NCBI GenBank assembly: GCA_002423075.1
Contig: DIUS01000081.1
Coordinates: forward strand, 1 to 33,127
Origin: Microbacteriaceae bacterium UBA6152
GTDB taxonomy: Bacteria > Actinomycetota > Actinomycetes > Actinomycetales > Microbacteriaceae
Reading direction: 5' to 3'
DNA length: 33,127 nucleotides
Shown piece by piece: positions 30,636-33,127 of this stretch (position 1 is the first letter of the stretch; every line of letters begins with the position of its first letter). Made by a program: the position numbers and the translations under genes. Under the pieces are notes generated by a model that saw only the letters and a program-made list of their open reading frames with translations, ran no database searches and was not told the DNA's origin.

Positions 30636-30675
30636 CGATACGCTGAGTGCAGTATCGGGGTTCATCGACACCCCG
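30636..30675 (+). promoter_or_regulatory. Inverted repeats upstream of the third DUF4190 gene
   Basis: CGATAC/GTATCG with a 10-base spacer (30636-30657) overlaps CGGGGT/ACCCCG (30656-30675), so the two are mutually exclusive as RNA hairpins. The right arm includes GACACCCCG, matching one half of the palindrome at 29831-29846. Regulation of the third gene is likely but unproven. Confidence 0.4.
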
Positions 30676-30702
30676 CCGCCCGCCTGACATAGAGGAGTTC
30701 TT

Positions 30703-31380
30703 GTGGCCCGATCGACTGTTCCTCCGCCCCCTCCGGCTCCTGACGGCGACGCTGGCGCCCCGGTTCCCGGCACCGAGTCCGCGAAGACTGTCGCCGCGTC
30801 GAAGCCGGCGGCAGCCAAGAATGTCCCTGCTGCCCAGAAGCCCGTCGCGAACCGGAAGCCCGCCGCGAATCAGAAGCCTGTCGCGAATCAGAAGCCTGTC
30901 GCGAATCAGAAGGCGCAGTCGCAGCCTGCCGCTGCGACAGCCGAGTCGTCTGCTGCGGCTCCCGCGGTCGCCCCACCGCCCGCCGCTGGCATGGCAGCGG
31001 TCGAACCCGCCCGGCCGAACCCGTATGCGGCGCCCCCGGCCGCCACTCCGCCCGGTGTCGTGGAGAGCGCGTATGCGGGCGCGCCCGCTGCTCAGCCTTC
31101 GACGCTCAGCGTACTGTCGCTCGTCTTCGGCGTTATCGGCCTCGTGCTCTCCCTCTTCCTCGTCGGGCTCCTGCCGGCGATCGCGGGAGTGATTCTCGGC
31201 CACATCGCGCTCAAGCGCGAGCCGCATGCCCGGGGTATGGCGGTCGGCGGTCTCGTCACCGGCTACGTCGGCGTGGCTATCTCGGTGATCTGGGCGCTCA
31301 TCGTCCTCGTGCCACTGCTGCTCGTCTGGATCGCGGTCGGCGCGGTCGGCCTCACGGGAGGGCTCACCGGAGGCTTCTAG
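30703..31380 (+). CDS. DUF4190-type membrane protein with long Lys/Pro/Ala head (third of three)
   Basis: The 225-residue product has a disordered head of about 130 residues, rich in Pro, Ala, Lys and Gln, with four KP[VA]AN[RQ] hexapeptides at 46-69, then membrane segments at about 134-168 and 178-215 joined by LGHIALKREPHARGMA. The KREP loop makes it a closer relative of the first gene than of the second. GTG 30703 is supported by AGAGGAG at 30691-30697. It converges with the THUMP-like methyltransferase gene. Function is unknown. Confidence 0.78.
   Translation: MARSTVPPPPPAPDGDAGAPVPGTESAKTVAASKPAAAKNVPAAQKPVANRKPAANQKPVANQKPVANQKAQSQPAAATAESSAAAPAVAPPPAAGMAAVEPARPNPYAAPPAATPPGVVESAYAGAPAAQPSTLSVLSLVFGVIGLVLSLFLVGLLPAIAGVILGHIALKREPHARGMAVGGLVTGYVGVAISVIWALIVLVPLLLVWIAVGAVGLTGGLTGGF
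30838..30909 (+). repeat. Four 18-bp tandem repeats
   Basis: Units at 30838, 30856, 30874 and 30892 encode KPVANR, KPAANQ, KPVANQ and KPVANQ. Units 3 and 4 are identical, which suggests recent duplication. The repeat is in frame within the disordered head of the third DUF4190 protein. Confidence 0.9.
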
Positions 31381-31407
31381 CAGCCGCGAACGCGATCGAC
31401 CGCGCGG

Positions 31408-32589
31408 TCAGTCGCAGCGTTCGGCGAGCAGCGCGACGCGGGCCCCCGCGACGCGCGTGAGTACGAGCACGGCAGACACGTCGCCGCGGAGCTTGAGTCG
31501 TGGGCGCAGAGCCGCCGGGTCGATGTCGACGCCGCGCTTCTTGATCTCGAGCGTGCCGATGCCGCGCGCGGCGAGTTCGCGCGCGAGTGCCCTCTCGTCG
31601 AGCGGAAAGCGGTCGAGCACGCGGAACGCCCGGGCGAAGGGCGTCGCCGCGAGCCGGTCGGCGGTGACGTACGCGATCGTCTCATCGAGCATCCGCCCCC
31701 CGAGGCTGCGCGCGAGATCGCCGATCAGCCGAGCGCGGATGACGGCGCCGTCGGGTTCGTAGAGGTAGTCACCGAGCTCGCCGACCTCGACGTCTGCAGA
31801 GTCGGCCTCCGCGCGAAGCTCGGCGGGCGGCTCGTCGCCTCGCAGCACGAGCGCGGCTCGACCCACGCCGGGTCGGGCGAGAGAACCCGACCACAGCACG
31901 AGCTCGACCACATCGCCGTCGACCGAGACCCACTGGGCCTCGAGACCGTCGGGCAGCAGTTCGCGGGGCATGCCCGGCGCGAGCTTGATTCCCGACGGCC
32001 GCTGTGCGGCGAGCGACAGCGCCTCGTCGAGGCTGGGCGACCAGTCGTCAGGAGAGGTGAGACGCGTCACGCCGTCGCGCCGGGCGGGGTCGAGCCAGAT
32101 GCCGTCGATATCGTCGAGCGCCTGGGCGAGAGCGTCGCCGTGCACGACGCGCGCGGTGCGCCACGGCGCGAGGTTGTAGGCGGCGATGGCCGCGGTGACC
32201 TCATCGCGCTCGACCGCGGTGACGCGCAGATCGAGGGCCGCGAGCGCCATGGCGTCGCCGCCGATGCCGCACCCGAGATCGGCGACGTGGTCGAGCCCGG
32301 CCGCCGAGAAGCGCCCGGCGTGCAGTGCCGCGACTCTGAGCCGAGACGCCTGCTCGAGGCCGTCGGGTGTGAAGAGCATCCGCTCGGCGAACGGCCCGAA
32401 CTTCGCGACCGCACGGCGCCGCAGGCGGTACTGGGTCAGCACTGCTGCCACGCGAGCGGGGGGATGCCCCTGGCGACGCAGGCGGGTCACGAGAGCCACA
32501 GCATCGCTCACGTCGCCGCTCGGCTCGAGACTGTCGAGCAGCTGCAGCGCTTCGGGCGTGAGCAGTTCGCGCAGTTCGCTCGCATCCAT
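31408..32589 (-). CDS. THUMP-like class I SAM-dependent methyltransferase
   Basis: The 393-residue protein has an N-terminal helical part, a Rossmann methyltransferase domain with HVADLGCGIGGDAM (101-114), TAVERDE and GIWLDPARRDG (about 163-173, comparable to the DPPR/NPPY catalytic loop), and a C-terminal THUMP-like domain (about 300-393) with RGIGTLEIKKRGVDIDP. This family is common in actinobacteria and is thought to act on RNA; no substrate is known to me. The start is ATG 32589; the open frame upstream runs through the groES promoter and is not used. It is divergent from groES. Confidence 0.85.
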   Translation of the reverse strand: MDASELRELLTPEALQLLDSLEPSGDVSDAVALVTRLRRQGHPPARVAAVLTQYRLRRRAVAKFGPFAERMLFTPDGLEQASRLRVAALHAGRFSAAGLDHVADLGCGIGGDAMALAALDLRVTAVERDEVTAAIAAYNLAPWRTARVVHGDALAQALDDIDGIWLDPARRDGVTRLTSPDDWSPSLDEALSLAAQRPSGIKLAPGMPRELLPDGLEAQWVSVDGDVVELVLWSGSLARPGVGRAALVLRGDEPPAELRAEADSADVEVGELGDYLYEPDGAVIRARLIGDLARSLGGRMLDETIAYVTADRLAATPFARAFRVLDRFPLDERALARELAARGIGTLEIKKRGVDIDPAALRPRLKLRGDVSAVLVLTRVAGARVALLAERCD

Positions 32590-32624
32590 CCCCCGATGAT
32601 GCCACTCCGTGCCGTGCGGCGTGA

Positions 32625-32651
32625 TTGGCACTCGGATTGCGTGAGTGCTAA
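32625..32651 (+). promoter_or_regulatory. CIRCE element (HrcA operator)
   Basis: TTGGCACTC-N9-GAGTGCTAA at 32625-32651 matches the CIRCE consensus TTAGCACTC-N9-GAGTGCTAA with a single mismatch. HrcA repressor binds CIRCE and releases it on heat shock. It overlaps the -35 box of the groES promoter, a position suited to repression. Confidence 0.93.
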
Positions 32652-32666
32652 CCGCTTGGGTACAGT
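32637..32666 (+). promoter_or_regulatory. groES promoter
   Basis: TTGCGT (32637-32642) lies within CIRCE and is followed after 18 bases by TACAGT (32661-32666), a good TANNNT -10. Transcription would begin near 32673, just at the second inverted repeat. Confidence 0.7.
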
Positions 32667-32671
32667 AGACC

Positions 32672-32696
32672 TGGCACTCGCACGTCGAGTGTGCCA
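32672..32696 (+). promoter_or_regulatory. Second, degenerate CIRCE-like repeat
   Basis: TGGCACTC (32672-32679) and GAGTGTGCCA (32687-32696) resemble a CIRCE with a 7-base spacer and a two-base insertion in the right arm; CACTCG-CACGT-CGAGTG inside it is a perfect repeat. It lies at the predicted transcription start, so it may be a second HrcA site or a 5' mRNA hairpin. Confidence 0.55.
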
Positions 32697-32731
32697 ACCC
32701 CCTCATCGTCGTAAGAAAGAAGAGGTCAACC

Positions 32732-33028
32732 GTGTCGGTCAGCATCAAGCCGCTCGAAGATCGCATCGTCATCAAGCAGGTCGAGGCAGAGCAGACCACT
32801 GCATCCGGTCTCGTCATCCCCGACACCGCCAAGGAGAAGCCGCAGGAGGGCGAGGTCGTCGCTGTCGGCCCCGGTCGAATCGACGACAACGGCAACCGCG
32901 TGCCGATCGATGTCGCCGTGGGCGACCGCGTGCTCTACTCGAAGTACGGCGGCACCGAGGTCAAGTACGGCGGCGACGAGTTCCTCGTGCTGTCGGCCCG
33001 TGACGTGCTGGCGGTCGTCGTCCGCTAG
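32732..33028 (+). CDS. groES: Co-chaperonin GroES
   Basis: GroES caps the GroEL folding chamber. The 98-residue protein starts MSVSIKPLEDRIVIKQVEAE, has the mobile loop region QTTASGLVIPDTAKEKPQEG and ends FLVLSARDVLAVVVR. The GTG start is supported by AAGAAGAGG ending 6 bases upstream. Control by HrcA is indicated by the CIRCE element. A hairpin terminator follows at once, so no groEL is co-transcribed within this window. Confidence 0.97.
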   Translation: MSVSIKPLEDRIVIKQVEAEQTTASGLVIPDTAKEKPQEGEVVAVGPGRIDDNGNRVPIDVAVGDRVLYSKYGGTEVKYGGDEFLVLSARDVLAVVVR

Positions 33029-33046
33029 TCGCACTGCCGCTCACCG

Positions 33047-33079
33047 AACCCCCGGCTCGCCTCAGGCGAGGCCGGGGTT
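33047..33079 (+). terminator. Hairpin terminator after groES
   Basis: AACCC, CGGC and TCGCC (33047-33061) pair with GGCGA, GCCG and GGGTT (33065-33079), with one unpaired base on each side and a TCA loop. Only one further T follows, so termination relies on the strong stem. It lies 18 bases after the groES stop. Confidence 0.7.
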
Positions 33080-33127
33080 TCGTGCGTCCGGGGGCGTGAA
33101 GGAGCACTCCGCCACCGGGCTACAGTG

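Noticed and set aside
30838..30909. Tandem repeats considered as a CRISPR array
   Set aside because: Units are 18 bp, contiguous without spacers, in frame with a coding gene, and no cas genes are present.
29782..31227. 481-codon minus-strand open frame over the DUF4190 genes
   Set aside because: Its translation is Arg/Gly-rich with no domain, and the plus strand has three genes with matching motifs, ribosome binding sites and membrane segments.
33121..33126. TACAGT at the end of the window as another promoter
   Set aside because: It fits TANNNT but the downstream gene and start are outside the window, so it cannot be supported.

Overview
The window comes from a high-GC Gram-positive bacterium, most likely a member of the Microbacteriaceae (Actinomycetota, Micrococcales). 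The reasons are the roughly two-thirds GC content, the actinobacterial r-protein sequences (S10 starting MAGQKIRIRLKSYDH, long Ala/Lys or Ala/Glu tails on several r-proteins), a CIRCE element in front of groES, frequent GTG starts and several apparently leaderless genes. The family-level placement is inference; the phylum-level placement is secure. The gene order rpsJ...rplQ, truA, rplM-rpsI-glmM, glmS, acpS-alr-tsaE-tsaB-rimI-tsaD, groES follows the same general order as the corresponding block of Mycobacterium.

Region 1 (1-11509) is the fused S10 and spc r-protein operons: rpsJ-rplC-rplD-rplW-rplB-rpsS-rplV-rpsC-rplP-rpmC-rpsQ, then rplN-rplX-rplE-rpsH-rplF-rplR-rpsE-rpmD-rplO-secY. Genes are nearly all start/stop-overlapped or a few bases apart. 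rpsN (S14) is missing between rplE and rpsH. Region 2 (11506-15557) holds adk, infA, rpmJ, rpsM, rpsK, rpoA and rplQ and ends in a strong hairpin terminator; map and rpsD, often found here, are missing, and the gaps where rpsN and rpsD would sit are full of perfect hairpins.

Region 3 (15562-19419) has a tandem-GNAT acetyltransferase, a convergent membrane acyltransferase with an SGNH domain, and truA. Region 4 (19416-21949) is rplM-rpsI-glmM with a clear promoter whose first transcribed bases match those of the infA promoter. Region 5 (21946-25669) has a methyltransferase and coaA on the minus strand, flanked by glmM and glmS. Region 6 (25698-29801) is the tightly packed acpS-alr-tsaE-tsaB-rimI-tsaD set (carrier-protein activation, D-alanine for peptidoglycan, t6A tRNA modification). 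Region 7 (29802-31380) is a run of three small paralogous DUF4190-type membrane proteins behind a promoter with a 16-bp perfect palindrome. Region 8 (31408-33127) is a THUMP-like methyltransferase divergent from groES, whose promoter overlaps a CIRCE operator.

Functionally this is a growth-core region: ribosome, RNA polymerase alpha, Sec translocase, tRNA modification and cell-wall precursor supply (GlmS, GlmM, Alr). I see no mobile elements, CRISPR arrays, tRNAs or rRNAs. No wholly new enzyme system is evident. The parts that look least described are regulatory (shared infA/rplM promoter start region, hairpin clusters at operon joints, palindromic operator) and the DUF4190 trio and the lysine/alanine-rich extension of L15.
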